Positions 44,688 through 57,307 are shown, numbered from the stretch's first letter. The stretch is 64,000 bases of DNA from Gnetum montanum (GCA_015680685.1 MNCI01030902.1:526502-590501); one strand, 5' to 3'. Notes: generated by a model from the letters alone, not told the origin. Numbers and translations: made by a program.

Positions 44688-47447
44688 CTATCTAGTTGTA
44701 GTTGCAAATTCTGGTGAAAAATAGAAAGCATCCAACAATGCTTTCATCTTCTCCTCCTTACTCTTGGGATCATACATGGTCCACATAGCATCACCAATGT
44801 AGGCTAGTATGGGAACATCCCAAGGATATGGCATTGTACGGAAAAACTCCTTGACATTGATAAACCAGGTAGTGAATTGTTTGCATTCAATGTCAAACAC
44901 CCTAACTAAATTTCACATCTCTTGGTATTCATTCATTCTTTTGGCTAGGTTCTCCACTATTGATCTTTGGTCTATGAACTTTAAATTGAGAATCATGAGT
45001 TCAATGTTGGCTATTTCTAACTTCTGTTTTATTTCTTTGTGGTACATGAACTTAGCCTCATATAGAAGATACTAGCTAGCCACTTGTTTCTCTAATTTTA
45101 ACCTTGATCTTCTAGTGGTCAAAATTTCCAAGTTTGACTAATGAAGGTTTGCAAGCTCCATGTACTCTATTATCTCCTTGTTCTATAGCTCTTCGAGGTA
45201 GATTTTAGCTTTTTTGTATTCATTCAATCCATAAAAGATGTGCTACCATACATCACTTCATTATTGGAGCTACTAGAGGGTTTCATTCACTTTAGTCTTT
45301 TTCAATTGGATATGTTTTTCATTTATTTTCTTCTACAATCTAACCTAGTCCTTATAATGATTCTTGATCCTTTTAAATTTGAGGATTTCATTTTTCTAGG
45401 TAATAATTTCAATTACAGACTTATGGTGAAGGGTGTGCACCTCTATTGAAACATTTTGATTTTATGCAACTAGTGTCTTTAATTCAATGTTAACCATGAT
45501 AGTTGCTCTTACTATTGTTAGATGAATTATGCCATCTGATCCTTCTACATCTCAACATTTTGCCAATGATGATTTTCCTAGGTTAACTTGATGTTCTCCT
45601 AGTGAACCTCCAATAATTCTTTCTGAATGTTGTATACAGTGTCATCTACTAAGGATTGATCAAAGATTGTTGACTCCAATGTACTAAGCCTCCTGAACTT
45701 TTTCCTGAAGCTATTGAAAATCTTCATCTCATGCTATGTTCTAGCTAAGTATGGTGGGATCAACAAGGTAGTTTTTTAAGTTTGCAACCTTACCAACCAA
45801 ACGTAAGTTCTACTCTATGGCTACCTCAAGTTGGGCATTGGCAATGAGGACCTTACCCCTCATCCTAAGAAACTCTAACTAGTTTGCTAAAATGGTTTTC
45901 AAGATATTAAAGATATCCAATATTATTTGCCTAGTTCCTACCAATTGGTCCATAAACTCCTTGTGTTAGGCTACATTGAATTTTTTACTTCTTGCTCCTA
46001 TAGACACCTACATGTCTTTGAGTGTAGAAACTTCTAGGATAGATGCCATAGGGGTGTTGAGTGTATCGACCAATTTATTAACAACCATCTTTGCTATTGT
46101 TTCTTATCCTTGGTGGTGCATCATTAGAACAATTACTCCCTTACCCTCTTTCAAGTGCACTAGAAAGGTAGCGACATTCCCAAAGATTTCTAGGAATTGT
46201 TGCTATTGAGAGAGGGATACCATTACCTCTTAAGCACTAGGATTTGATTTTTTAGGCACTTGCATTCTTTTATTAGACACCATTGGCACCAAACTCTTCA
46301 TCCTATTGATTAATCATGCCATCATGTTAAGATGATTGAATGTTTTCTTGTAGACAAAGGATTTACCACCACTTAATCATGCTTGCTATTACTACAGGAG
46401 TTCCTCATGAAGTTTGTGCATGCGTTCACCAATAGTGTGGAACTCCAACATTGATTGATAATAAGTGGGTGGTGATGGTGGTTTCTTCTCTTCCAACACC
46501 TTGGCAAATACTTTATCCTTCATCATTTTTTCCTAAGAGGTGGTAGGAGCATGCTTGATGGTATCATTGAAATAAAAAGCTCTTCCTTCCCTTTTGAAAT
46601 TTTTTTGGATTGGACATGGAAAAGGGAGTGCCTTCCTCCCATGTTCATTTTCTTTGAATTGCTTCTCTATTTCAAGATAGATTAGCCATGGGAGGTTGAT
46701 AAAACATTTCTTGCTCAAAGTGACATATGCATGAGCAGAAAAGGCTATCACCTTGTTGGACCTCACTGTTGGATTAAGGTGGTAGGCTACCACCTTGAAA
46801 TATGCATGCTCTGTCATTGTAAGTGAACCAAGCTCCTTACGATCAACTCTATAGCACCATCAAATACACTTCTTTTTTACCTCTAGGTTTTATTGTGTTG
46901 AAATTTCTACCAAGTTTGCCCTAGTTTTAGGCAACTAAAGGATCTTAGAAATTGCCTTCATCATGTAGAACATAGAAATGTCCTTGATCTTCATAGTGGC
47001 ATTTCCTTGCCTATTATTGTAGAAGAGATATGTTTCTCCCATGTATCATTCTCCATTGAAAGTGAGAATGGACCACATGGAAGAAGTTTGAACTTAAGCT
47101 TTGACATCTTTTGGGGAAAATTCCAAGAAATATCCAAAGTTTAGTTCAAGGAGAACTACTTTTTGAATCTTCCTGGATTTGATTTACCTCAAGTAGGCCT
47201 CCATCCAAGTGACCTCAAGGTTTGGTCTTGGTCAAAATTTCTCATCTAGGTGGGATTGCTCTATTTGAGCTTCTAGAATCTAATAGATAGATTGCACTTT
47301 GTGGTCCTTACAAAGAGGTCTAGTTGTATATATCTTAGATGCCTACTCCTAAGGTAGCTCTACTTTCTAGACTCTTCCAATTCTAGACCGCTTGTTCCTC
47401 AGTTGGGATAACCTTTCTTCCTACCCATGCTTAGGTCTATGTGTCAT
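44688..47447 (-). pseudogene. Element C third ORF, 920 codons in one frame
   Basis: From ATG (47445-47447) to the final stop at 44688 the length is exactly 920 codons, and translation stays in one frame throughout with no net indel. It is broken only by point stops, several dozen in all and mostly TAG. Recognisable blocks: YMGETYLF (about 47030); MTEHAYFKVVAYHLNP with INLPWLIYLEIEK and ALPFPCPIQKNF (46533-46817); long Leu/Lys/Glu-rich coiled-coil-like stretches in the middle and near 44940-45080; and the end TMPYPWDVPILAYIGDAMW and KSKEEKMKALLDAF. It aligns with 18923-21756 of B. Function unknown. It occupies the position of env-like ORFs in Athila but shows no convincing signal peptide or membrane segment. 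Confidence 0.8.
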
Positions 47448-47459
47448 CTGTAATCACAA
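47448..47459 (-). promoter_or_regulatory. Candidate splice acceptor of element C third ORF
   Basis: The minus strand reads TTGTGATTACAG directly before the ATG at 47447. It is identical over 12 bases to B (18911) and X (9191). Confidence 0.5.
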
Positions 47460-49700
47460 CATGACCAAAGATTAGCATTTAATGTGTAACTTAAAACATT
47501 TAAGTACCTTGTCTCTTAGATTAGTTATACTTGGCTAAGTTGTGAGCATGGTGGATGAATCATTTTACTATTATTTTTAATCGGATGGCTACTAGAGTTC
47601 ATTGGAAAGGTCTAATTCTCTTTAATTAGTGATTTAATATTATTTTATTGGTTAAACCTTGTTGAAGTTAGAAAATTTCCAAAAAACATTTCACTAGAAA
47701 CTAAAGAATTGTGTCCACCATGATGTTGAGCTCATCTTCGATAGCTGCAAGAAAAAAGAACAAGATTAATTAGACAATTGGTGTGAAAGTTATTAGACAA
47801 AGAAAATGGCAACAATTTTCAAAGTATTGTGCCCTATTTATAGATTTTTATGGTTGTGTCAACAAGATCCTGTATACGAGGTCACATTAATGCGATAATC
47901 TTCATTGATAAGATCCCACCAATGCAGTCAAAGGACAAATTTTTTACTTTGAAAATTTGAAGAAAAATAAAGAGTTTTTGCATAAAATTAGAGTCCATAG
48001 AGATTTAGAAAGGTCAACAACATGAGGAAATGCTCAAAGAGGACTAGATAATTCACCAAAAGGAGATTTTATTTGGAGAATTATTGGAGAAAACTTAAAA
48101 AGTAGTGTAAAACTAGATGTAATCGATGTGGAACATGAATGATTTCAATGAGAAAATGTCTAAGGGATAAGGAACTTAACTAGTCCAACAAAGGAGAATG
48201 AAAGTGGGTCCTTTCCATGGTAGACTCATGTCCTTAATGCCATTGCATGCCCTCAAACCAAGGAGTTCATGGGCCTCATGGGTGATTAATGGTTATGGTA
48301 AGTTAAGGACTAAAACTCACAAAAAACTACCTAATAATTTTGACACAACAAAACAAGACATTGAAAAAAACATGAAAAATGATAGTAAGGTAAGTGATGG
48401 GAAGCATAAATGTATGAGGTAAAAAGTGAAATAGATTCCTATAACCTGGTCACATGAAGTCCCTTGTGTATTTTTGGTTAATATGACCTCATAACATCCA
48501 TTCTTTGTTTGAATTAAAACCAACCACTTTTAGTAACTTCACATTGACACTCTAAGATCAGTCTAATCCCTCAAGGCACAATAATATCCCCATAGATCAA
48601 TCACCATTCCTAAAAGAGAACAAAAGAGAAGTAGGAAGTGTGATGGACTTTATTTAGAGGGGGCCTTCAAGCATGGGTAACATGTTTTTCTATTCCCATA
48701 ACTAGTTCTTATAGCCCATTATTTCATCTAAGGTGGGTGCTTTGAGTTTCCATTATTTTTTTTTGTTTTCTATTTTTTTTATGGGAACCACACCATGCAA
48801 AGACTTTTGTCTTTCTATTATTTTTTGATAGTGAAAAGGTGAGAAATCCATGAAAACACTCATGCACTTAATAGGATAAGCAAGTATAAAGAACATCAAA
48901 TCCCCTTGAATTCACACCCTTATCTATCCATTTAATCCTTCCCAAGTTTGGAAACTACCATGATCAAATATTTATTAAAAGTTTCATTTAAGAAGGAACC
49001 ACATATTTCCAAAACAAGGGAATACCTTAGAGTTTTGTGGATGGGTGGATGACATGAACTTGCTACTTATTATCATGAAAAAGAAACCATGTCTTAGTTA
49101 TTAATCCAAAAATTCAAAGTTAGAATCCAAACATTAGCAATCAAATAACATTAAAGTACAAACCACCATAAATCAACTACTACAATTGCACTTAGTCCTA
49201 GCGACCATGAAGAAAAACAAAAGAAAAAATTAGAAAGTATTAGAAAAACCCAAACCAAATAAAGTAAAATATAGAAGAAATTGTAAAATATTTATGAAAG
49301 AGAAAAATGTAGAAAGATGATGTAAAACAAAAACTATGTAAAATAGAAAAAAAATTGAGAAGCCACTTTGATTAAATAGCATGGATGGCCATCTCCCCCA
49401 CAACTAAGTTAGAAGAAGGAGATCTGAAAAATTGAGTGTACATGTTCATTCATTGTGGTGTTTTGGTCACTAGCTCTCTTTGGCTTTTGGAAAGGTTTCA
49501 TTTAGTTCACGATGACTAGAAATTTCTTGTTTGGGCTTTCAAGTTTGTATATTAACATGACCCAAAAAGGAAAGGTTTTGAAGATAATATAAGGCCCCTC
49601 CCACAACATTTGAAACTTGGTTCTTTATGGTATGTGTGTGGGATTCTAGTAGAGAACCCTATTTCCTAGTTGAAATTTTACTTTCCTTATTCTAAGGTCA
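47460..49700 (-). other. Element C non-coding region between integrase and third ORF
   Basis: About 2.2 kb without a supported frame past the pol end. It aligns with 16560-18910 of B and contains the family G-run motif (49392-49401, minus strand GTGGGGGAGA followed by TGGCCATC) and a purine-rich plus strand at 49200-49360, which is the U-rich tract on the sense strand. Confidence 0.6.
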
Positions 49701-50560
49701 TGTCATTACTTGTTGAATGCCTTGTGCAACTCACTAGATGACAAGGCTACCAATTGGTTCTTGTCTAGTAAGTTTATGTTCATCAATATTTATTTTTGTG
49801 CTAGACTTAGGTCAAGGTCAAGGTCACAAACTATTGATAGTGTATAGAGCTCTACTTTCATAGTCAAAGTTGATAATTTTTTATACACAAGCTCACATGG
49901 AGATTAGCCAATAGGAAGTTTCCATGTAGAGTAGTAGGTCAAAGGGGCATCATTAAGTTTTGTGCTCCAATCCCTCCTATATTTACTAATAGTTTTGTTA
50001 ATTATCTTTATGATTTTCCTATTTGTAACCTCTACTTGATCATTGGCTTGGAAATGATAGGATGTCAATTTATGTTCAACCCCTAAGTGTTGCATGAGCT
50101 TTCAAAAGGTAGTACCTATAAAATGAGTATTGTTATCATAAATAAGTGCACATGGAATTCCAAACATGTCTATAACATTTTTTTATACAAAGTGAGGGCC
50201 ATAGAACACATGCAATCAATGATGGATGTCACATCTACCCGTTTTGTACAATAGTCAACAATGACTATGATGTATGCCTTTCCATTTAACATGGATGTGA
50301 TTGGATCCATGAAGTTAATGCCTTAGATGTCAAAGGGCTCTAATGGTTGGATCCATTATTGAGGTTTCTCTGTACAAGTGGTCATTCCATCATCACATTG
50401 GTAGCATTCACATGAGTGAACAAAGTGGTAAGCACCCTAAAATGTGTTTGATAATAATACTTTGTCATGAAGATCTTAATGACCATGTGTTTCCTAGCAT
50501 AGTAGCCCCCAAAAGGACCCTTGTAAACATCTTGGAGAATGTAGAATTGAATACACCAAT
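49701..50560 (-). pseudogene. Element C integrase remnant
   Basis: The segment 49904-50095 encodes MQHLGVEHKLTSYH, then QANDQVEVTNRKI (catalytic Glu kept) and WSTKLNDA. The first part of the core, with FMDPITSML and AYIIVIVDYCTK, lies at 50220-50320 in another frame. The second-Asp region is degraded. The zinc region is at about 50380-50560. Multiple frameshifts. Confidence 0.85.
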
Positions 50561-50759
50561 GAACTAGGACATTAGTGCACATCTTGTAAAGGTCTGTTAA
50601 TCTCCATGAAGCATTTTCCTAGTGAAGAAATTATTGTTTCTTCCTATTGTCCCAAGCCTGTGGCATCTCCTAAATGATAAGATATGTGAGAATGTGATCA
50701 TATCAATTGGGTTCAATGGGCATTTGTCTAGTTATATCCCTAACAAAGAGGAGTTCATC

Positions 50760-51150
50760 AAGAAATTGATGTAATAGTGCGTTCTTCTACTCTTTGTTTT
50801 CCCATTACAATTAAGACAAGTGGTTAGCAACCACGTTCTCAATTCCCTTTGGTTCTACCATCGTAAGATCAAATTCCTATAAGATCATCAACCACCATAT
50901 GACATAGGGGCTCACCATTAGTTTGTTCATGAGAAACTAAATTTCACTATGATCTGTGTGCATAAACACCTTGTATCTAAGTAGGTAGTGACTAAATTTT
51001 TCCAAGGTAAACATCATTGCCATCAATTCTTTGTCTATTATGATGTAGTTGAATTGTACATACATAATGCTTTTGCTTGCATAGTTAATATAGTAATGAT
51101 GTTTTTGATCATTCAACTATGTAAGCACAACTCCCTAGGCATAATTCGAT
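50760..51150 (-). pseudogene. Element C RNase H remnant
   Basis: HTDHSEI at about 50940-50965 retains the Asp that is Asn in A and B. The DAS start region lies near 51130-51150 (IMIDASNYA-like). The C-terminal VANHLS-type boundary is near 50825. Frames are broken. Confidence 0.8.
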
Positions 51151-52100
51151 GCATCTATCATGATGTTGAAAGGTCTAAACTAGTTAGGTGCTTGTATAAT
51201 TGGAGTTTCCATAAGCTTTTGCTTGAGCCACTGGAATGCACATTTGCATGTCTTGGTCCAAAAAATGGAGCATCATTCTTTCTCATCTCCACAAATGTTT
51301 TAGCAATCTTAGAGAAATTTTGAATGAATTGTTGGTAGTAGCCAATGTTTCCAAGGAATGACCTCACATATTTAACAATTTATTTTTATTTGGTAATTCT
51401 TTGGATGATCCTTGTTTTTTCAAGGTCCACCTTAATTCCTTTCTCTAAAATGTTGTGACCTAGAACAATGCCTTCCTAGATAATCAAGTGGCTTTTTTGC
51501 CAACTAAGCCAAATTTTTTTATCCACACAACTTTTAGCACTTACTCAAGATGGTCTAGGGCTTACTCAAATGTAGCCTTATAGGTGAAGAAGTCATCCAT
51601 TAAGACTTTCATCCCATTACCAATTTGTTATTGAAAGATGCTTTGGACAAGATGTTAGAATGTAGTAAGGGTATTTCTAAGGCCAAACGACATCTTTTTG
51701 TATGTGAAAGTCCCCCAAGGACTCATGAATGTTGTTTTGCCTTATATTTTGGTGTGATTTGAATTTGGTTATAGCCACTATAACCATCCAAAAGTTGTAG
51801 TAGCAATGCCTAGAACTAATGTTTAACACCTAGTCCACAAATGACAATAGAAAGTGATCTTTGTATGTTACCATGTTCAACAATATAAAGTCAATGCAAA
51901 CCCTTCATTTACCACCTTTCTTTAGCACTATCACAAGGGGCTAACCCACACACTATCCATAATGGAATAGATGAACATCACTTTGAGGAATTTTTCAATC
52001 TCCTCTTTGATGATTTTCTCCAAGTTGGGATTCAACTACCCTTGTGGCTACCTCTTTAACTTCATGGAAGGATCCATGTAGATGTGATGCTAGCATATCC
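51151..52100 (-). pseudogene. Element C reverse transcriptase remnant
   Basis: RSFLGNIGYYQQFIQNFSKIAK (51270-51367) is the end of the domain. The catalytic box reads VLMDD at 51592-51606, both aspartates kept. An FMSPWG-type block lies near 51720, and a decayed RVCIDF block near 51890-51910. Stops and frameshifts are present. Confidence 0.88.
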
Positions 52101-52449
52101 TAGGATCAATCCCAATGAGTTTAAGCTATGACTAAGCAAAGGTTGTTGGCCATTTTTGTTCCATGTCCAATAGCTTCTTTTTTTGTACATGAGCAAGATT
52201 GACCTTGATACTAACCAACCTACCATTTTTTAGAAAAGCATATTCCATTCTAGCTAGAAAAGTTTTCAACTCAAGGGGCTCCTATTTAACACTTTCAAGG
52301 ATCTCCAACTCTTCCTAGTTGGTGTCATTAGGTTTGGTATTAGAGAATTGAAGATGAAATTACTCTAGTTCATCCATGCCTTTAATGTAGGCACTTGTAA
52401 GGCTCTTAGTTGTTTCCATGCATATTGTTGAATTACATTCTGCATCAGC

Positions 52450-53100
52450 TGTCAGCCGCTAGTTGTCCTTCTATTTTGTGGCTACTACATATAGGCACCT
52501 TTAAATTTTTGTCACATTAACACATTTCCTGCATGCTTTCATTGATGTGCTTTTCATGGTCCATAATTTCGCAGATAGTTGCACCCTATGTCACTATACA
52601 CAATGCATGGAACTTGCTTTCTCTTGATCTTTCCAAAATCATTTTTCTTGAAAATTTCCTAGGAGAGGTCTCAGATCCCCGATCATGCATTTATTGTGTT
52701 GAACCAAGCCCTTTCCATGATGATAGGACCATCCCCTTGTAATTGTCTACATAAATCACTAGGAAGTTAGTAGGATAGGACCACCCATAGATGGTGGTCA
52801 CAATATCCTTCACTAGTCCGAAGGGAATGGTGATGGAGTAATTTACCAACTCAAGATGAATGTTGCTCTTCTTGAGTGGAGGCAGGATCTAGGCTCTGTA
52901 CATTTTATGGAAGATCAAATTCACAATTGAGCCTAAGTCTACAAGAGCCTTGCAAGGCTCATTCTTAGTGATTTGCAAAAAAAGTAGGGGACTCGTGGGA
53001 TTAGATCCTTCCATTAAAAGATGGCTAGTCTTAATCCAATCTATGACTGCATGGATCAACATTATAATATGTACTTTGGGAGGCATTTGGTTTGAAGGGA
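52450..53100 (-). pseudogene. Element C aspartic protease remnant
   Basis: The segment 52889-53086 encodes a Thr/Asn-rich lead-in, LQITKNEPCKALVD and then LGSIVNLIF: the active site D-S-G reads D-L-G, so a catalytic-motif residue is lost. Downstream sequence to about 52500 aligns with the rest of the domain in A, B and F but is broken. Confidence 0.82.
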
Positions 53101-53199
53101 CCTTGAATGAGATTATAGTGGATGAGGGAGAAGCATAATCATTAGCTATAGGTGTCTATGAGAGCTTAGAAGAACTATTGATTCAAAAGAAAGATCTTT

Positions 53200-55625
53200 C
53201 TTAGGGGTTTTTTCTAAACCACTTAGCTAAGGAGCCAACTATAAGTTAATAGCCCTTGTGACATTTTGTTGCTATGGTTGGCTAGGAATTTCACCTTGCA
53301 TGGATGGAGATAGTGGTAATTGAGTTAAGGATGAAGGTATATGTGCATAAGGATGAGGAGGCTAGAAAGGAAATGGGGATTCCCCTTTTAGAGATTGAGC
53401 ACTGTAGTATTTAGAAAGGTAGTAGTGATATTGAAAGAAGGCATGATTGAAAGACTCATGTAGAGAAATTAGATGTTGAACATAGTACCCATAGAGATTT
53501 GGCTAATAGTAAAGGTATTGCTACCTTGGTGGTAGCATCCCCAATGACTATAGATATTGCCATTTTTAGTACTACTCATGAGGTTGCGGTGGAGCTCCAC
53601 TTAGATAGTAGGCATTTTTTTGGTGGAACTGCCTATAGTTTCCTTGAGGGTAAAGAAACATTCTGGGTTCTTGTCTTCTTGCCAATCTTGAATTTAGTGT
53701 GTACACCCTAAACTCCTACAAGTGTGACACAATGGGATAACATCCCTTGGGATGCTCATAGTTGTAGATGTTACATTCACCATCATCATCTATCTAATAT
53801 TCCATAACATTTTCAACTATAGTAGCTTTAACATTACTGCTTTGATAGGCACTTTCAGCTTCTTTCATTCTCCTTTGGTTAAAACCACTACCTTGCTCTT
53901 TAGACTCTTCAACAATTCTAATAGCAATTTGGAGTTTTTCATCCAAAAAATCTCACATTTTATTTACCTTGGTTGATATTTCATAAATATATTTTTGGAT
54001 CAAAAATTTTTTACATTGCATCACTTCATCAGGTGGTGCCTCCTCCTCATCATCACAAAACTATACTTTCCTTTTTCAAATGGAAGGATCCCAATTGTAC
54101 TCCTTCATACTTTTTCTTTTTCTCAACTCTCCTTCTTTTGCCACCTACTCAATTAACCTTTGGATATAATGAACTCTAAATTCTAAAAGTCTCCCTTGGG
54201 CATAAACCCCAAGAATTCTCCTGGTTTCTATTTTGAGCCCATCTATGATATGGCAAAGATGCATCCACTAAGAAAAGCCATGCCTTAGAAACCTATGCAA
54301 TAGAGAGTAATATCTACTCATGGCTGCATTCAGGGATTCATGTGTTGCTTGTGTCCACCCTTGGATCTGCTTCCTCTAAGTAGACACTTAGGAGTATGTT
54401 TGATTCTTGTTATTAAATAGTTCAAGACCTATACTTCATTGTCTAATTGATTCTGGTTCTAAGAACTAGTATTAGCTTTTAGCCTCCTTGATGAGTGTCC
54501 TTGAAAAAAGCTTTAGTTTTTGCCATTCATTTTCCATGTTTTGTAAGGCACAAGCTTCATGAAAGGCTTGAAGATAATTTTATGGATCTGAGTTATATCC
54601 CCCTTCAAACATGGGGATATTGTTCATATCCAACCTTTTAATTCTACTATCTTTTACATGCCTCATTGGAATTCTCATGATCTTTGTAATGTTTAGCATG
54701 TTCTTTGTTGCAAGAAAAGGCTTATCATAGTCATAGCCTTAGTGATGGCCATGATGCCTATGATGTCCTCTACTATCCTTTCTTTCATGGTGATTGACCT
54801 CCCTTGATTGTCCATGCCCTTTGTCCATACTATTTCAATAAGCCCTACAATCATCTTTGTGTTGTTGGGCACCTCCATCATAGTCATGTCCTCTATGGCT
54901 ACAATCAGAGTTGGAGGAGGAAGAAGATGAGAATGTCAAAGGTGAAGAGGGAGGAGATCCAACACTAGTGCCTACTACTCCCTCTCTTTTGTTCATAACC
55001 ATACTTACCATGTCTATATAGACCTTGGTGCTTATCCTGGTTCCTACCTTGTCTCCTTCCTTTGGAAACCTCATGGCCATGGAACCCATTCTTTCCCAAA
55101 CTAGGGTTGTTTATAGTGGATTGTAAGTTTTATTTAGGGCTTCCTTTATCAAATAAGAAGGGAGGATAGTTATTGTTTTGAGAATCCCTAGACAAGGAAT
55201 CCTTACCTTTCTTCTAGCCCAGTAGGAACAAGGGTTTGTGAACCATTTTTTCTTGTTGCATCATAGTGCATCTCCTATTTTCAATTTTTCTTCCATTATG
55301 CATTAGTAGAATGATAATCCCAATATCTATGGTCCTACACAATGTATTCATCATTGAGTCCATGAATACCCAATTTCATGAGAGTTTGGAGTAGCATCAT
55401 AGGAACTAATTGATTGGGTAGCAACACAATGTTTTCCTTCATGTTCCTCCACTTTAGCTATTTATCTTGATGTAGGATGAAGGTGAAGTCTAGTACATAC
55501 TCATCAGGATGAGTATAGACCACTTTGCATTGTTTAGTCATTAGTGGTTTTGAACCTTTGCGCCATTGTTAATTAGATCTGCCTTCATATGGAAGTGGAG
55601 AATCTCCCCTATGAGAAGAAGCCAT
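53200..55625 (-). pseudogene. Element C gag remnant
   Basis: The start at 55625 encodes MASSHRRDSPLPYEG, and a VVYTHPDEYVLDFTFILHQDK block near 55500 matches F and B. A Ser-rich stretch (54835-55089) is followed by the retrotransposon gag domain at about 54180-54690, with a WKQ-type block near 54340. The Cys/His-type motif reads CNIYNYEHPKGC near 53740-53775, the second Cys being Tyr. A Pro/Tyr-rich tail lies at 53280-53560. Confidence 0.84.
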
Positions 55626-55757
55626 ATCAGATTGAAAGAAAAATAGTGTGCTCTTGTTGTTATTATTATTTTTCTTAATGTTCTTAACTTTTGGATTTGT
55701 TACAATGTCATTATATAATTTCACTAACTTCTAGATGGTGCACATAGCTAACTAAAT

Positions 55758-55775
55758 TCCCTAGCAATGACAGCA
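55758..55775 (-). other. Element C primer binding site, tRNA-Asp type
   Basis: The plus strand TCCCTAGCAATGACAGCA compared with TCCCCGGCAACGGCGCCA has six differences. One base separates it from the LTR at 55777. Confidence 0.7.
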
Positions 55776-55776
55776 A

Positions 55777-56627
55777 TGATGAGTAGTGAGTAATCCCTAT
55801 GCTAAACCATACAAATTACAAGTGTTCACTAAGCAATCTAGTAAATTTCATAGACTTTAACTCTCTAAGTACATTGGGTCTTGGTAGTGAATCTAATAAA
55901 CATGATCGTTGCCTTCCTAATTTCACTTGTAAAGTGCAAAGATATAGTCAAGTGTAATTGAGGCATATGACTTTTATCATTTGATATTTTTTATTTAATT
56001 CACCTAAGTGCTAAAAATAAAGTAATTAAATTCTTAATTAATCTAAAAAATATCTAATATCTTAACTGATCCTAACATAAGCATCCATTAATGTGACTGG
56101 GTTACCAATCATTAAGTGCTACTAGGATTACCAAACATTAATGTATGCTCCAAATGGTCATACTTATGTGTATTAATTAATTAATCAAATTCATTAAAGT
56201 TAATTTCTTAAATAATAAATGTATTTACAGTAAACATTAAAATAATGTCAAATGATTCAAGGTTTATGAAGAAAGCATCTTTATTGCCATTCACACTTAG
56301 GTGCTTAGGTACATCAGTGCTCAAATAAAGATCAATACACTTCTCATGCCTATTGCAGGCACTTAGAAAATATTCTAAATTTGGGAAAATAAAATGCAAG
56401 ACTTTGGCTAGAAACTAATGAATTGATTCCATAAATGTGGATGATGAGTGTGTATTTATAGGCAAGGCAAGACACTACATCAACAAGGTCATGTCAATGC
56501 ATCAAACTATGCGTTGATGCAACTAGGTTGATGGGATCACATTGATGTGACTCTGTTGATGGGATCACATCAATGGGATTACAATGATGGAATCCTTTCT
56601 ATGCATCCCAAGGAAGATTCTTCATCA
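55777..56627 (-). repeat. Element C 5' LTR (851 bp)
   Basis: Pairs with 43504-44361. The TATA box is at 56453-56460 (reverse complement). The U3 (56474-56627) has GTTGATGGGATCACATTGATG-like repeats. The outer end TTCATCA is followed by the target duplication CCTCT and the gag of element E. Confidence 0.88.
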
Positions 56628-56860
56628 CCTCTAATGCATATTAGGTATTTGAACTACCTCCCTAGTTTCTATCATTCTCTTGGTAGGCAACAATGATTCA
56701 TCTTCATTAGATATGTCATGATGATAATCTCTATTTTTATTTATCTTATAGTGATGATCTCATCTATTCTTGGTTTGATGTCCTTCATCTTGCCATTGTA
56801 TTTTATTTTTATCTTCAACTTGACCCTTTAGTGTATCTCTATCTTTATACCTATGTTCAT
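56628..56860 (-). pseudogene. Element E gag, upstream half
   Basis: The minus strand encodes GQVEDKNKIQWQDEGHQTKNR, then DYHHDISNEDESLLPTKRM and VVQIPN. These match the stretch just upstream of the interrupted point in F (DYHKEPLLST...VRIPT). It continues in the 43008-43503 fragment. At about 56860 it abuts the truncated LTR of element D, so the N-terminal part of E gag, its primer site and its LTR are deleted. Confidence 0.75.
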
Positions 56861-56864
56861 CACT

Positions 56865-57142
56865 AAAACTACAAAACAAAACTACAAGAATCTACCTAAG
56901 GATGCAATGAACCTTCTTTCAATCCATGCACCAAAGTGTTGTATTTATAGGTTATACACATCTCATGATATTGAATCTATGATGATGTAGCTTGTGCTAA
57001 AATATTGAATATATGACATTGTAGATACAATATCATTGATGGAAAAAAATTGATTTTTTGCCAAACAGATGAGATATAGCATCAATAATATCATAGATGT
57101 GACATAGCATCAGAAATATCATAGCCAACTGATGATTCATCA
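56865..57142 (-). repeat. Element D 3' LTR, outer part lost
   Basis: It ends GATGATTCATCA at 57142 next to a polypurine tract, with a TATA box at 56942-56949 (reverse complement) and GATATTG/GATGTAG repeats. The U5 and part of R are missing at the junction with element E gag. Confidence 0.75.
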
Positions 57143-57157
57143 TACCCCCATGACTGA
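57143..57157 (-). other. Element D polypurine tract
   Basis: The plus strand TACCCCCATGACTGA, read on the minus strand, is TCAGTCATGGGGGTA, directly before the LTR. This is the best match to the family consensus. Confidence 0.8.
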
Positions 57158-57307
57158 CTAAAAATACATCCTCAAGTTAACAAGATAGGATCAAGCTTTC
57201 TTTACAAAATTGGGAAGGTACAAGATTATCGACTAACTTTAACTACTGACTAAATTTCAATGCCATAGTGGTATGTATATAAAACTGACACAATTACATG
57301 ACAAAGC

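Larger units (their letters stand above)
43504..56627 (-). mobile_element. Element C: complete Athila-like retrotransposon, 13.1 kb
   Basis: LTRs of 858 bp (43504-44361) and 851 bp (55777-56627) flank a polypurine tract, third ORF, non-coding region, integrase, RNase H, RT, protease, gag and tRNA-Asp-type primer site, all on the minus strand. The insertion is in the gag of element E, with target duplication CCTTT (43499-43503) against CCTCT (56628-56632), one difference. Pol is badly broken, while the third ORF retains its frame over its full length. With B it gives the reference layout of the full-length family. Confidence 0.92.

Noticed and set aside
43504-56627. C as two separate elements sharing an LTR, with a gag deletion at 43503
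   Set aside because: The gag fragments at 43008-43503 and 56628-56860 join exactly across C with a 5-bp duplication, so C is one insertion in E.
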